In this document: piece after piece, positions 24,799-37,616 of the stretch | Layout of the letters: every line of letters starts with the position of its first letter | Numbering within the stretch: the stretch's first letter is position 1 | Source: Phycomyces nitens | Taxonomy: Eukaryota > Mucoromycota > Mucoromycetes > Mucorales > Phycomycetaceae | NCBI GenBank assembly: GCA_022702545.1 | Contig: JAHRBC010000007.1 | Location: 3,162,001 to 3,226,000 of the forward strand | Direction: 5' to 3' | DNA: 64,000 nt | The notes under the pieces: model-generated | The model's database searches: none | What the model saw: only the letters and a program-made list of their open reading frames with translations | What the model was told of the DNA's origin: nothing | Program-made: the position numbers and the translations under genes

Positions 24799-27700
24799 TT
24801 AGGGATTATAATACGAAGAGTGGTGTGTATTCGAGTAGCCCTCTGTAGAGTGTCCCATGCGTTGGCTATTTGATACGGTCAGTATACGCCAACCAATCTT
24901 TGGTCGCCTTACCTGTACATGTTTGGCATTGGAGAAGCATGGCCTGAAGACGCCCGATTTTTGGTACTCTGAGTAACCCATTCGTGTTGCAGTGCCTCGT
25001 CAGGTTTCATGCGTCGTTCAGGGTCCCATTGTAAGCATCGTTCAATAAAATCCAGAAACACCACATCATGGCATCTCAATGCGTGCGAGAGGGTCTTTGT
25101 GTTTGGTCTTCTCTTCTTTCCCTTTGAGTTGGGTCGAATAAAAGGGTTTCCATTCATATCTATTCTCATTCAATCAGAATCAACACTTGGACCAGATCCT
25201 GGACTCACCAAAGAAAAAGTCTTTGCGACTGCTTTTCTCGATAAGATATCGTTCAGGTACACCCATTATTTCCATAATGTATGCCAGTTGTTCTTGCTCA
25301 TTCTCGCCAGGAAAGATCGGCAGACCTGCCAAAACAATCAGGATCCTGGTGGACATTCCAAAAAGCACGTACCTGTAGATAGCTCGGCCAGAATGCATCC
25401 AAGACTCCACATATCAATGGACATGTTGTATGTCATGCCTATAATTATTTAGCCCATATTTCGAAAAATCTTAATCTTAATAATCTTAAAAATAATAATA
25501 ATAATAATAATAATAATTACCAAGAATAATTTCAGGCGATCGATAGAATCGACTCTGGATATAGCTATAGACTATAGAGGCAATAAATCAGCAAAGTTCA
25601 TGTTTTGTTGACCTTACCTTGCTCTGTATGCATGCAGCTAGATCCGAAATCAATAACCTTGATATTGCTCTTGCTAGGGTGTTTCAAAAGGATATTCTAA
25701 GACGACAGGGTGAGTTGATTGACCCAAGAAACGTTGGCTTTACCTCTGGCTTGAGATCACAATGGACAACTCCGTGCTTGTACATTAGAGAAAGGGACTG
25801 CAGCAACTGCAATGTAAATCTACCGAACAGGATCAACACCGGTTTTCAAATATCTTTTTTTTTTTTTTTTTTACCTTCGAATCAGACTAAGACTGAGGCC
25901 CTTGTAGCCATTGTTCTTTACAAATTCATAGAGGTTGATGCTAAGACACTCGCACGCGATACACAAATGATTCCGGAAATAAAAATGGTCCGTCATTCGA
26001 ACATTGTGATGGAGGTCTTCTGGATCCTAGAGAATTTGGTCAATGAGCATCGGTAGACTGACACTTGTTTTTGTTTTTTTAGTACTAACCCAATCAACCA
26101 ATTGCTGAAGAATCTTGACTTCAGTACGCGCCTGCTCATGGAACCTCTTGAGATTCCTGATGATCTTGACTGCCTGGGTTGTGCCTGTCTTGTGGTCCAG
26201 ACATTTGACCACCCGTCCGAACGAACCTTGACCGAGTATCTCTAGAATCTCGTATCGGTAACCAAGGTGATCTTGCTCCACAATATTATAGTCTCCTGCG
26301 TCATCATCGTAACCATAATTCATATTCGGCAATTCAGGCGTGGCAGGATGCTTTTTGGAATGGAGACCCGTAAAATACACATCGTCATACTGTCTAATCT
26401 CCTGACGTTCATATAGCGATAGTCGATGGCTATAGTATTTAAGGATCGTCTCGGGTGTCTTGGCTGTACGCGCACCATTGTTTGGCTGGCTCACATGCTC
26501 AGGTGCACTCATGGGACGCTCGGGAAGCAACTGAAGCAGAGGTGGGTCGACGATCCCACACGCCTGGCGCAATGCACCCGGGTTTGTCCGAGAGGCAACC
26601 AGTGCAGTCTCTAGGGCAGCAAGATCATGTTCAAACGAGTGCTCCTTGACCATCGCATTCAGTCTCTGCTGCATATTGACGGCCTTTGGCTCAACCGAAA
26701 GCTCAAGGTCAGGAGGGGGGGCCAATGAACTCTTGCGAGTGTTGGTCATGTAGGCCGACAATGCGCGCGTGGCAGGTCCTTGTGCGACCGCTGGGGTTGG
26801 TTGTTGTACCATGGCTGGCTTTGTTCCCAGAACACTCATCTTTCGTGTGATCTGGTGTACAGAGGGCTCTGAGGGACTATCAGTGTACTTGCTGGCTGCC
26901 GACAGCGATTGTTTTCGGATCGGTATAAGTCTGTTGTCCGCAGTGTGGGTGTTGGTTAACGTGCGCCTGGGCGGCTTGTTTGGCGAGGTGTTTGAGCGCG
27001 AAGGAGATGAGGGTGTGACGCGTGGGGTCTTTAGAGACATTCGACGTTGTTCGCGCATGGATCCTCGTACAAGGCGTGTTTTGCTGTTGTTATTGCTCGA
27101 ATCATCTTCACTTGTTTCTCCGGCTGTCACAGGCGTTGTACGAGCATGATCACACGCTGGCTGGCCATCTGTCGTTGTTCTCAAGTTTGGTTGGGAAATA
27201 GAGTGGCGCGCCTTGAGTGACATTCGACGGGTGACAGGCTGCAGTCCGGGCGACTTTGGAGGCAGGTTGGATTTCTTGTTTGGCATTAGCACAATCTTTA
27301 TTGGCTCCACTTTGATGGGCGGCAGTGCGGCAGGCAGGACGGGGGGAGGAGCAGCAAGACTTCCGGGCAGGGTCTATAAAATCCCATGTACCTTTTTTGA
27401 TTAATTATGCACATCAAACACATAGATAAAAATATGTATGTATGTATGTATGTATGTATATGTATACCTTTCCACGCTTCCGATTGGAAACCACTGCTGC
27501 TGCTTGTCCAACCGGGGGTTCTTTGGCTGGCAGAGTTTTTAAAGGTTCCTTTACGGGTGATGGTTTGGGTGTACGTTTAGGCGACCCAGCTGTTGTGGCC
27601 TGAGCTGCCAGACTCTGTTTACGCCAAAGAAGTGCTGCCTCTCGGGACCCAGTGGTCGGCACACCTTCATTTAGACTTTCTGTACGGGACATGCGACGGG

Positions 27701-29144
27701 CGCGGGTCGCAGCGTTGGTTGGCTGGACATCAGACAGAATAAGCGACGTTTTCTTTACTCGTCCCCGGGCACGCATGCTTTCGTCGCTACTGCTCGCTCG
27801 ACTGCTCCGTGTGCTGTCTGTGTCTGCAATGGACGCTCTACTCAGTCTACGGTTGTTAGTAAGGTTATTGTTGGTCTTTAGAAGCGCTGCCTTGCGAGCC
27901 ATAGTGGCGGTGGTTGGGGTGGTTGGCATGGCTTGGGTGTCATCCCCGCCTCTGCTGGAAGTGGTTGAGCTGGCCCGACTCGTCTGCTTGAGAGAGTGGT
28001 GGCGGGGCATTGGAGGTACAGGAGGGGTATTTTCGGTAGGCTGGGTTGGAGGCGGTGAATAAGCAACAGATCTACGACGACCATGAGCACGGTTGTAGCC
28101 ATGGTAGTCGGATAGTCCGTGTCGTGTACTACGCTGAGCCGGATCAATGTCGGATCGCCGGTCGTCTGCGTGAGGGAGGGTCCCGCGTCTGGCAAGCGGT
28201 GGTTTATTATTGCCCAGGCTTACCTGTCGTCGAACGGACTGCTGGGCTGGTGGTGCGGTGGCAGGCTGTGGTGCGAGTGGTTCGAGAGACGCATGGTGCG
28301 AACGGCGTCTTTGCTGCCGTAATAACAATTGTTCCTGCTGCTGTTTTGTCTGTTCGGCTGTTCGAATTGTGGGCACACTAGGAGGAGGACTGTCCGTAGA
28401 CTCCCCGGGCGGTGGGGATTTTAATGATCGCGACCTCGGACGAGAGGTTTCAGCGGTGGTTTGCTCTCGCATAGACCGGGCTCTATTTATATCTGGCCGT
28501 GCTGGTTCGGCTGCCTTGTCTCGGAGGGATGTCCCCAGAGACTGGTGGCGACGGTGGGTAGGTCTGACTGGATTCGGGACAGGCTCGACCGACGGTTTCT
28601 TTAGTGCCACCCGTGCACGTGGAGCTGGCTGCAACTCAGGCCCCGACAAAACCAGACTTGCTCTTTTGTTTACAGCCGTCTTGGCCTCCACCAAAGGTTC
28701 TTCTAACCATGCCCGCGAACGTCTTCTGTCTGCTCGGTTGACGGGCGGGAGAGCTGCCACACTCTTGCGTCTGTTCATTGGTGGATCGACGGTAGACATC
28801 TTGCGATTAGTTGGTCGTTTTGTGTTGGCAGTTGGGGCAGCTGGGGTGGTAGGAGTGGTAGGAGTGGTGCAAGGCTCTTTGTCTGCGCCTTCAAATGCTT
28901 CGTAGATTCCAGTCTGACTCATGCCTTCAATACGAGACCGGCTGCTGGCTGTGGATCTCGCATAACCACCTGCATCTGTTGTCTGTAGAGTGCTGGTACG
29001 GCGATGCAGCCGCTCCGACATGTGCTTTGAGGGTTGGAACGAGGTACTGCGTTCAGTTGATGGATTAGCCCCTTTCTGCATCCATGAATCGGTATAGAGA
29101 TCAGTAGCAATCATAGAAATTGAGCTATAATGAACATTTAGCAC
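24799..29144 (-). CDS. Dual-specificity DYRK kinase, class II (Pom1/DYRK2-like)
   Basis: Ten exons (27468..29144, 26090..27373, 25875..26026, 25744..25819, 25618..25696, 25521..25571, 25373..25438, 25209..25325, 24913..25159, 24799..24865) sum to 3,816 bases, 1,271 residues. A methionine ten codons in (29114) is an alternative start. The first 900 or so residues are disordered and rich in Arg/Ser/Thr/Pro, with many RRxS-type sites. A DYRK homology box (LSLYERQEI, then DDVYFTG) precedes the kinase domain (about 931-1240): [29 protein letters not shown] and the [13 protein letters not shown] activation loop, whose second Tyr is the autophosphorylation site in the family. Pom1 sets cell-polarity gradients in fission yeast; such a role here is inferred. 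The stop at 24910 seen unspliced is avoided by a strong CAG-GTAAGG donor. Confidence 0.93.
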
Positions 29145-30663
29145 TCTGATTCAACAATGAAATGCTACTCACAATACTATGTGCAATAGATTAAAATAAA
29201 TATAAATATATATAAATATAAAAAGGTACTTGGATTATTGGTACTTTAGAATAAGAAATGAACAACAATGGTATGATGAAACGCAGTAATGGTACAAGTC
29301 AGGTTTGGATGGCGAATGAATGGAAAAGCAAGAGGGAGGCGAGAGTTGGACAGTCCAGGCTGTCTTCATGTAGAATGACCACCTTGATCTCTTATTTTTT
29401 TTATGTATATTATAAAGTTGGTTGTCGTGAGGTTCAGTTGGTTTGATTTTGGATGCGAGTAAAACAGATGATTGAAACTAATTGAGTTGTGATTCCTAGT
29501 AGGTCGTGACAATAAGCTGGTCAGAACAGGTTGTTGGAGGATGACCAAAGTTCAAGAAGTGCAGAACCCAAGATACAGGTGAAAAATAGCAGCGAGAGAG
29601 AAAAAGGGAAAAAGAAAAAAAGGGCAAAATAAAATAGATTGGAAATAAAGGGTAATATAAAAAATATATAAAAAAAGGGAGAAAGGAAAAAAAAAGAAAA
29701 GGTTTGTTGCACGAGTAAACCGTGGTGCATTTCCTTTGAACAGAGAACTATGCAAAACATTTGGATTTTCAATAGACGATAAAGGTGTCACTGAGGCTGC
29801 CAATCTTTCTTTTTTGATGGCTAAAAGGTCTGTAATATTAAAGGCTAATTAGACCAAATGACTGGAGCTGGCTGTAATTTTTATTTGATTGATTAATTAC
29901 TCTCTAGAAAAAAAAGAAAGCATGAGTGCCAATTGGAAGCACATTGGAATATGAGGGCCTATTTGGCGTAGTACTTTATTATATATAAATGCCTAATTGG
30001 AGCTGTGGTCCGGCTTAAAACAAACTAGACAGGTCTTTAAATTTATTCTGGACCCAATACAGAACCACCAAAGACTAATTGGATCATTAAGCATTGTCTA
30101 CTTGCCATTATTATTATTGAAATAAAATGAATAACTAGATAATATAATGGAGCGGGCGATGAATATCCAAATGATTTAAATTGGCTCTGTACAGCCTACT
30201 CATTGAGCTTGTTTCAATCTTAATTCACACCCCGTTACTAATCGCTGTGTGCGACAGGGTTAAGTTCTTGAGTGTGCACAGCTACACACACAGCATATCC
30301 AGCGTTCCTTTGTTATTTGCAAGGCTTCTGGTGCCTAAAAGTAGAAATAAGCTTCATGGCATGTTCAATTGCCCTAATTGAAAATTAGAAAGAGATACAG
30401 ACGCTCCAGCAACAAGAGTGCTGGTTTACCCAAAGCGGCCTCAATCCCCCTTTTTTTTCATGTGTGAGAATGCTAATCAGGTGACCCATTTTCAAATCAA
30501 AGGAAACCATTGTCAATGGTTGTTGTTTTTTTTTGTGATTCTTGCAATTCATATACTCTCATAGAAGAGGGATGACGACACCCTAATTAATCTACCTACA
30601 GCGACTGCACGTGACATGCACTTATGCATCCACAGCTTCATGTCTGTTTTTTTTTTTGCAGCT
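29145..30663. other. Intergenic, 5' flank of the DYRK gene
   Basis: AT-rich with A/T runs and no credible gene. A palindromic CACGTG (30608-30613) lies 50 bases before the small ORF at 30664, next to a long T-run ending in GCAG that looks like a splice acceptor. Confidence 0.5.
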
Positions 30664-31077
30664 ATGGATCCTTCAGACGAGATTGCAAAGAAATTCCAGT
30701 CATTCTCATTCTCCACCCCAGAAGAGAGATTGACACAGCAGATGGAGAGCACCCATGTGGTGCCCAATTCTGTATTTGATAATCCAAAGCTACTTGCAGA
30801 TTATCAACCAACTGGCAATGTCCCCCAGGTATACACTCCATCCCCAATCGCACTCGAAACAAACGATTCTTGGGGAGAAGCTCCACCTTGCTACACCGCC
30901 ATTATCCAGGGCACATACTTTGGATTCTCCTCTTTGCCAGGCGGAGACAATCTTATTAATACCACCAGCCCCTCGATTGCAATAAACTCTTCTCAACCAT
31001 TCGGTCGATTTATCAATACTCCTGTCAAATTCACTGATGCCACAAATACGGAATCCACCACAAAACCCAAGCAATGA
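30664..31077 (+). CDS. Small hypothetical protein, 137 aa
   Basis: An uninterrupted frame beginning MDPSDEIAKKFQSF. The start was chosen because a polypyrimidine run ending in GCAG stands immediately before it, so an upstream non-coding exon is likely and the in-frame methionines further up would lie inside that intron. The protein is Ser/Thr/Pro/Asn-rich with no membrane segment. A short N-terminal helix (EIAKKFQSF) precedes the disordered rest. Codon use matches neighbouring genes. I recognise no family. It sits just upstream of, and on the same strand as, the tRNA ligase gene. Confidence 0.5.
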   Translation: MDPSDEIAKKFQSFSFSTPEERLTQQMESTHVVPNSVFDNPKLLADYQPTGNVPQVYTPSPIALETNDSWGEAPPCYTAIIQGTYFGFSSLPGGDNLINTTSPSIAINSSQPFGRFINTPVKFTDATNTESTTKPKQ

Positions 31078-31384
31078 TTGATAATAGACCCCCCTTTATT
31101 AGATGTCATTTGGTAAGCACATTAAAGCAAAATAATAATAGTAACAAAACAACAATAATAATAATAATAATAATAAAGAGATGTGGTTCTTGTCATTCAC
31201 CTGCTAATAGAAGCATTCTTGCATCGCAATGTAATTGTACTAAAGTACAAGAGACGAAATGAATATTATATATATATATATATAAAGTCGAATTATATAA
31301 ATAAAATATTAAATATTAAATATGTATAGATCCACTTGAGCCTAATTTTTTTCTTCTTTCCTTCTTTCCTTTTCATTCGATATC

Positions 31385-32594
31385 ATGGCAAATTTATCAA
31401 TCGTACTTCCGGATGCAAATTTTATAGATCTTGGAAATGATCATGCTGTGATTGAGAAACTGTACGCTCATCTCGCTGCCAAACCAAAAGAATTACGGAA
31501 TCGCCCCTTTGATCTACAGAATGACACCTGGACAAGTTGGACAGTACGCGAAAGTGTTTATAAGCGCAGCCAGGGCAGTTTTCCCATCATGGCCCGAGGA
31601 TTGTTTACTATAATTCGCGACAATACGCACCGTATTGCTGCTCGTGGCTATGATAAATTTTTCAATATAAACGAAACAAAGTATACTCAAGTAAGGTCAA
31701 TACTGCACTCGGCCAATCAACTCTTTCTCACAGACCTCTGTAGTGGCCTGCATTAGAAAACGATACGCAGGGACCATACGAGATAACTGCCAAAGAGAAT
31801 GGATGCATCATCTTTATTGCTGCCCTGACAACCCAAACATTAATTGTCACATCAAAACACTCGATCCCTACAAATGGCGACCCTCAATCCCATGGTGGGG
31901 TTGGTTATCGATGGCTTCAAAAGCATTTGGAATCTGTTCAAGTGTCAGAACAAGACCTTTCTGCCTGGCTTTGGTCCAACTCAATCACACTCATCGCAGA
32001 GGTAAGAATTATTGCAAAAAAAACATGAAGATATTGATTGAATGTTAGCTATGCGATGATGAGTTTGAGGAACACATCTTGGCCTATCCTCGACACAAAA
32101 GTGGTCTTTACTTGCACGGTGCAAACTACAACACATCTAACCTCCACACTCTCCCAAGCCAAGCTGTTCGTCAGATTGCAGACAGCTTTGGGCTGTGGCC
32201 AGTTGAATTCACAACGGTTGCGACAATTGACCAAGTAAAGGATCTGGCCAACAAAGTACAGCTCACTGGCATGTTTAATGATAGAGAGATTGAGGGTATT
32301 GTGGTTCGATGCAAACGCCAAGGGAATGTCTTTATGTTCAAGGTCAAGAGTGAGCCCTACCTTGTATATCGTGATTATCGAGAGGTTACAAAGTCTGTAC
32401 TGGCTAATCCTGACATTACACCAAAATACACCTATCCAAAGGCCTATTATTATTGGCAGTGGATTCAGCATCGTCTCAAGGACCATCCAGAATGGTTTGA
32501 GGATTATGCCATATCAAAGGGTATCATCAATGTTCGCCAAAAGTTTGAAGATTACTGGCAAACTGGCGATTTGACATTGCCAGCCATATCTTGA
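31385..32594 (+). CDS. tRNA ligase (Trl1-type), adenylyltransferase domain only
   Basis: Three exons (31385..31690, 31744..32001, 32049..32594) give 369 residues. The sequence matches the N-terminal ligase domain of fungal Trl1: ARGLFTI and AARGYDKFFNINE upstream, then GPYEITAKENG with the presumed AMP-accepting Lys119 in the K-x-N-G motif, EGIVVRCK at about 270-277 (motif IV) and FKVKS at about 285-289 (motif V). In the classic trifunctional enzyme this domain seals 3'-OH,2'-PO4 and 5'-PO4 exon ends after tRNA intron excision and HAC1/XBP1-type mRNA splicing. Here a stop follows directly, and the next gene is unrelated, so the kinase and cyclic phosphodiesterase domains must be encoded elsewhere. 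All ligase motifs are intact, so this is not a truncated pseudogene. Confidence 0.92.
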
Positions 32595-32675
32595 ACCATT
32601 TAACGCGGATAACCTGTACACACAAATATAATTGTTTGTTTAAAGCCCAACCGGTGTTCAAAGATCTTGTTGATC

Positions 32676-34281
32676 ATGAATGTCATTGATGCAAAACTCA
32701 AGGATCTAAACCAACTTTTTGGTGGAAATGGGTTTGAGTTTTCACAAAGAATGAGAGAGGCATTGAAGCCAGGCAAAAAGCAAGAAACACCTGGTATATA
32801 TATAGAGAGAGAAGAAGTTGACTAAATCACGACTCATTGGTCATGTTCAACTAGTCATCATTCCACCGAGAGATCGTTCTCATTCTGTGCTTGAGCCTAT
32901 AATGATATCCTTTATTAGAATATATGCTGATTTAATTTTTTTTATATGTATATCTTTGGCTACTTTGCATCCTTTACTCTCTACTTATTGTATGGCTGAC
33001 ACACCACAGACCCACAGAAGCTATTCAGCCTCGCCTAGGAAAACGACGCCGACCATTTAAGCAGCCAGCTTCATCAATTCAAGCCAATTCTCACTCAAGT
33101 AAAGCCTCAAACGGACAATTGTCTGTTTAATGATGTACTAATAATACCATCAATCAAACCATAGATATACAGGACCAAGCTGCTGATGAGGGAGCCATCC
33201 TGAGCCGTTGGGGGGATTTATTAGACTCTTTGGCTAAACTCACCGCACAAAACTCCCAAACAGTTCATCTGTTCAACAGATCTAGTGTGCTGTCAACCTT
33301 GGCAGGATTAAGTCTGGATGAAGCAAGTTTATTAGTCAATCATAAACCATTTCAATATCTAACCCTCGTCTTGGCATGTTTCTAGTCAAAAGTTGTGTGT
33401 AAGCACATTTCTTTTGGAGAATGGCCAGAAGATATATTGGCAGATCTAGTGGTGGCCATTCAGACCACACCCGACATTCCTTTTCCATGTGCAGTCTTTC
33501 TCACAAGAAGCTCAATCTATTTGCGAGCAAGTATCATTTTATTGCTACCTTGATGATTGTTAAAAGTAATGGCAGATGACTGGCTAATGCACTGTTTATT
33601 TTTTGTAGATATCTCTGCTAAAGACTTCCTTGTCTCGGTTGATTGCGACGCCCTTATCTCACTTGGCTCAAAACATGGGAAAAGTAGTTTTGGATTCTAT
33701 TGTTCTACCTCTTCTTGAACAACCATCACTCGGTAAGATCAATTGATCCAGGTTTAATACACAGTATTATTATTATTATTATTATTATTGAAAGTAACAA
33801 GCTAGTTATTACATTTGTATACTGATGGATGTGTATATGATACAAACTAGGCCAACCACAATCCGAAGTAGTCCACAAACTCATCACAACTTCATTTTCA
33901 CCATCAATACGAGCCATATTCTTACGAACCCTTCTTGACCCATCAACACAGTCTTCTGGAACCCTGGTGGCCTTGCCTTGGACTGAACCGATACTTGGTA
34001 TTGTCAATGGATTACTGAGCACAATGCCTCTTTTACCTCTTGATGCAACGGTTGCCCATGACTTGATTCAATCGATACGACTAACCGTACAAGCCAATCC
34101 AAAAGACAAGGCTAGCATGCAATTGTTGTTGGTTCTTACGACCAAATATGCCCATTGTCTGGTCGAAAGTGATTTGGTCTCGTCAATTGAGAGTATTGTA
34201 GCCATGAGCCAGATGTTTCTCAAACGAGCTGTCCAGGCACAGATTGGGTCGATCAAGAAAAAGCTAAAAGCAGTAAAGTAA
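32676..34281 (+). CDS. FANCE-like protein (Fanconi anaemia group E C-terminal domain)
   Basis: Six exons (32676..32793, 33018..33098, 33165..33322, 33386..33526, 33609..33732, 33851..34281) sum to 1,053 bases, 350 residues, with all phases closing. Two introns begin with GC. After a short basic segment (GKRRRPFKQP) the protein is all-helical and Leu-rich. The end (TTKYAHCL, then SQMFLKRAVQAQI) resembles the C-terminal helical repeats of FANCE (there LLAFVTKY-like and TTFLKKSL-like). FANCE bridges the Fanconi core complex to FANCD2 in interstrand-crosslink repair. Assignment is by pattern memory and is moderate; any HEAT-like helical protein is the alternative. The 224-base first intron could hide a further exon. 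Confidence 0.5.
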
Positions 34282-34441
34282 TAAGTAACCTGTATATTAT
34301 AGAATCCTAAAGACATTGGGTACTTATAAAGGCATACTTAAACATTTATATACAATATTATCAAAGTAAATGGTATAATATGAATGCATGCAAATCTGTG
34401 CTTATGTAGGGTACTAGAATTCTGTTTCAAAGGCAACTCTG

Positions 34442-34459
34442 CCCCCCCCCCCCCCCCCC
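34442..34459 (+). repeat. Poly-C run of 18
   Basis: An unbroken run of 18 C lies in the 350-base gap between the convergent FANCE-like and M13 genes. It is a conspicuous homopolymer in otherwise AT-rich spacer and liable to length error. Confidence 0.9.
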
Positions 34460-34631
34460 TTTGAGTCTAAACGACAATGAACAAGGTTTAGGGAGCCCTC
34501 TTTACTGTCAACAAACACACTCTGAAAAAACTAGCATGAATACACACAAAAGAGTAAAATGGTGTAGAATAAAGGTTGTAAAAGGTATTTATTGATGTTT
34601 AATTAGACATTGAAAGGGGGTGCCTGTTTGG

Positions 34632-37616
34632 TTACCACATCTCACACTTGTCTACTGGGTTCATTCGACTTCCAGCAGGGCAGTTGAAGACCTTTGCAAA
34701 ATTCTTGGAGTTCTGCACGGCTCCGTTGACGCGCCAGCGACCAGGCGAATGTTCATCAATAAAGACCTGTGTTGGGCAACAATTAATCTCGATTATCCCT
34801 TTGAACCAATTTTTTCTTGTTATTTTTGCCTACCAACTGCTTGGAAAATGCAGGGGTCATCTTGGAGCACCAGATGCGCCCAAAGTTGACATAAAAGAGC
34901 TGGTCGCGAGTCAAGTCATTCAAACCAGGCAAAAGAACATTGTTGTACACCTTGCTGTCCTTATCACTCTCGTAGCGCCTCTTCCATGCCATATACGACT
35001 GACCAAGTCCACCATTGTCAGCCAAGTTTTCACCCAAGGTGAGCTTTCCATTGAGATGAATCTTTTCACCATCGCCACCATCAACAGTAAAGTTTGAATA
35101 CTGGTCAACAAAACACTTTGTCTTTTCATCAAAAGCAGCCGAGGTCTCGTTTGACCACCATTCTACAAGACGACCATCGGGATCATAATGACGGCCCATG
35201 TTGTCGAATCCATGCTAAGAACAAATAAGTCAAATGTACATGGATCGATCATAAGTCCAACAAAAAAGGTTTACCGAAAGTTCATGGCCAACTACAACGC
35301 CAATGCCGCCATAGTTGAGGTAGTCGGGGTAAGCTCCATTGAAAAAGGGACTCTGCAAGATGCCTGCAGGGAATACAATCTAGATTTAAACAGGTCAATA
35401 AAATGGGCTTGTTCTCAGGCAACAAACTAACCTCATTGAATGAAGGGTTGTAATAAGCATTTACGGCCTGGACATTCATTTCCCAAATAGCTTTGTTTGG
35501 TGGCTTTCCAACTTCTTTCCAGATTGCCTTTGAGGCCCACTTTCTGCTGTTTTCATAGTTTTCAAAAAAGTTTTTGGATTGGATATTTAAATCCGAGTAA
35601 TAGTCTGACAAGGACACTGGAGACATGGTGTTTGGAATCTCGGTAGGATATCCAACCTTGCGAACCAACTTTGCGACCTAAGAAAAAGAAGAAAACGATA
35701 TTCTATCAGTAATTTCCATGCTTCTTGAGTGCACACCTACCTTTTCTTCGGCACTTTCGCGAGTGCTGTTATCAATCCAAGGCAGATTAGGCAATTGATT
35801 AACAAAGCTCTCCTTGATAGAGTTTACAATCTCATCAGCTCTCTGTTTGGAATCCTTTTGGAACTTTGAGAGAGCAAAGTATCGGCCAGCAAGGAATCCA
35901 GTCGAGTCATCGACCTCTGACAGACAAATCTCCCATCTTGGTTTGATCACCTTTGGGTTTGTGCCACTCAGCTTGGCCTTGAGTTTGTGAAGGGGTTTTT
36001 GGATTTCCTCTCCAAGGGCAGGTGTATAGGACTGGATGGCTTGCCACATCAAATAAGACTGGATGGCGCGGTTGGTACTCTTTCCAAGGACGTCGGTTGA
36101 TACCTTTGATATGTAATTTGGAGAGGTGATAAGAAGAAAGTCGGGCTGGGATGCGGTCAAGGGCAGCATTTGGGAGATGTAGAGTCCCCAGTCAACTGCA
36201 GAGGAGATGTTGAACAGTTCAGAAAGTGAGAGAGGGTTGTAGGTGGCCTCGGCATCAGTAAAGTACTCTCTAACGTCACTGACTTCAGCAAGACGTTTCT
36301 CAAAGTCCACAACAAGGCGAGCGGTCGTGTTTGCACTCCAGCGATTCCAGCCAAACTCGGTTGCATTCTTGCTAAAAATGGCTTCCATTGTTTCGGCCAC
36401 AGCGTCAAACAGACCTTGGACCAAATCTGGCTGGGAATAGTACTCTTTGGATGGCAGAGTTAATCCAGACTGGTACATCTGCAACGAGCTCTTTTGAGGA
36501 TCCTTGGGGTCCTATAGCATCCAAACACACCATGAGATTATTTCTTAAAAAAATAGGCTAATAAAAAGTAAATACATACTGGGATTGTGATCAAGTTAAA
36601 CAGAGCACCAATGTCATGTTTGGACAATATGGCAAGGATGTTTGTCAGTCTAGAGGCATCCACCAATGCATTAAAGGGTGCCTTTGGATTCACAATATCA
36701 GCAGGATATCCATCTCTGATCTGGCGAAGGATAGGGTAGACAGGTGCAGTGCCTCTTTCATCAATGGCAGCTTCGTTCATGCAAGAATCGAAAAAGGTCT
36801 TGACCTTTTCAAAGTTCTGCTTGTCAATCAGCTTTTCTGGGTCAGGGAGTTCACTGCCTTGTTTGCCACTGTGAGTCTGGTTGTAGAATTCCTCAAAGTC
36901 TTGGGTCAAGATGGAATGCAGAACCTCTTGATTGGTTTTCGACAGACTCTCAAAGTAGCTCTTGGACGTCTTGCCTTCAGCGATCTTGTTGGTCTTCATC
37001 CAATTGCTACCTACAAGACACGTTTACAAAGCTGTCGACACACTAGAGAGCTTACATGTATATTCATAGAAATCATCGCAGGGGTCCAAGGTCAAGTCAA
37101 CGTCCTTTTGTAACACCAAAGAGTTGGTCTTTTTGCACAACCCAAAAGATTATAAAATGGTCTTTCTTTACCTTGAGGATTTCTGAAGCAACCAATACAC
37201 ATTGGGAGGACAGGCATCTTGGCTAGGATAAACAGGTTAGATATAATAATTGTGGCCACAATTTTAGGCACAATAAATGACTCCTTGCCCCCACCCCCAC
37301 CCCTGCTTTTTTGTTGTATGAAAACGCGTCTGTTATTGATAAAACTTACTTCTGGGGAGTCATGAGGAGGGGTTGGGGGATGAACTGGAATTGGCTTTTC
37401 ATTTGGCTCATCGTATACTCTTCTGGCATAGAGGCCAGCAAACACACACAGAATAAAAAAGAGAGATACGGCCAGGAAGAAGAGGATCTTTTCAAGCAAA
37501 GAGAATCGACCGTTTCCTAATCCCCCATTACGATTTCCTGTCTGTGAACGATTAGATGGCGATATTTCCTCGTCATCCCTGTCTGGGGTAAGCAGAGGAT
37601 CTCTTTCTTCACTCAT
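34632..37616 (-). CDS. M13 family zinc metallopeptidase (neprilysin/ECE-like), type II membrane protein
   Basis: Nine exons (37350..37616, 37172..37222, 37056..37128, 36580..37010, 35741..36511, 35432..35677, 35275..35379, 34834..35214, 34632..34766) sum to 2,460 bases, 819 residues. A cytosolic N-tail with an acidic dileucine (ERDPLL, residues 4-9) precedes one membrane helix (about 44-63). The luminal part shows [11 protein letters not shown], the NAYY substrate motif, zinc ligands in HELSH (645-649, split by an intron), GENLAD with Glu710, and the terminal CEMW. These are the complete catalytic set of M13 peptidases, which cut short peptides outside the cytosol. The dileucine suggests sorting to the vacuole or endosome rather than the surface, which is an inference. 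Methionine 37616 was chosen because the upstream codons read Lys-rich non-signal sequence. Gene family size in this organism is unknown. Confidence 0.95.

Noticed and set aside
24907..24915. Stop codon as the end of the DYRK kinase
   Set aside because: It lies in a strong CAG-GTAAGG donor. A 47-base intron leads to a short final exon in phase ending at 24799.
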